A stretch of 5,612 nucleotides of DNA from CAYHWW01 sp964360145 (lineage in GTDB: Bacteria; Bdellovibrionota; UBA1018; CAYHWW01), in the NCBI GenBank assembly GCA_964360145.1, contig CAYHWW010000212.1:1-5612 (forward strand). Direction: 5' to 3'. Of the stretch, positions 5,603-5,612 are shown one piece after another. Position numbers and translations under genes: made by a program. Under the pieces are notes generated by a model. It was not told where the DNA came from, searched no databases, and was given only the letters and a program-made list of their open reading frames with translations. Each line of letters opens with the position of its first letter. The first letter of the stretch is position 1.

Positions 5603-5612
5603 TTATAATCGC

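Noticed and set aside
5604..5609. TATAAT hexamer near the window end as a promoter -10
   Set aside because: No -35 element lies 16-18 bases upstream; TTGAAA at 5589-5594 is only 9 bases away and belongs to the boxA-like block.

Overview
The window reads as one tightly packed, single-direction (+) operon from a Gram-negative bacterium. That follows from the exported peptide-binding protein, the periplasmic-loop histidine kinase and the NtrC-type sigma-54 activator. Base composition is near 50% GC by eye. Wide use of sigma-54 activators and a boxA-like site of the TGCTCTTTGAAAA type would suit a Bdellovibrionota or other former-deltaproteobacterial lineage, but taxonomy is a low-confidence guess. 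A fixed run of 100 Ns and a 5' end that cuts a gene suggest a draft genome or metagenome scaffold.

Layout. (1) 3-1469: family 5 (peptide/nickel-type) ABC solute-binding protein, cut at its N-terminus by the window edge. (2) 1466-2662: membrane histidine kinase, interrupted by the N gap at 2413-2512. (3) 2659-4014: complete NtrC-family response regulator (REC, AAA+ with GAFTGA, Fis-type HTH). (4) 4011-4832: cytoplasmic alpha/beta hydrolase with a GGPG oxyanion motif and a Ser-Asp-His triad, resembling S33 prolyl aminopeptidases and esterases. (5) 4837-4974: an easily overlooked 45-codon gene for a secreted small peptide (Sec signal peptide plus a predicted 22-residue mature part). (6) 4981-5571: membrane methyltransferase of the ICMT-like family, apparently short at its C-terminus. 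The last bases (about 5583-5602) look like an rRNA-operon boxA. Three successive junctions are ATGA stop/start overlaps, and the last two gaps are 4 and 6 bp.

How it may work together (inference). A peptide-binding protein with no permease or ATPase gene in view, translationally coupled to a sensor kinase and a sigma-54 activator, sits in one operon with a small exported peptide, a peptidase/esterase-like hydrolase and a carboxyl-methyltransferase-like enzyme. The simplest reading is a peptide pheromone circuit: the peptide is made, perhaps modified, and exported; the solute-binding protein captures it in the periplasm and presents it to the kinase; and the regulator switches on sigma-54 promoters. 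I know of no named system with this composition. The parts are well supported; the circuit is a hypothesis.

There is no gene-free stretch longer than about 40 bases, and I saw no tRNA, insertion sequence or CRISPR array.
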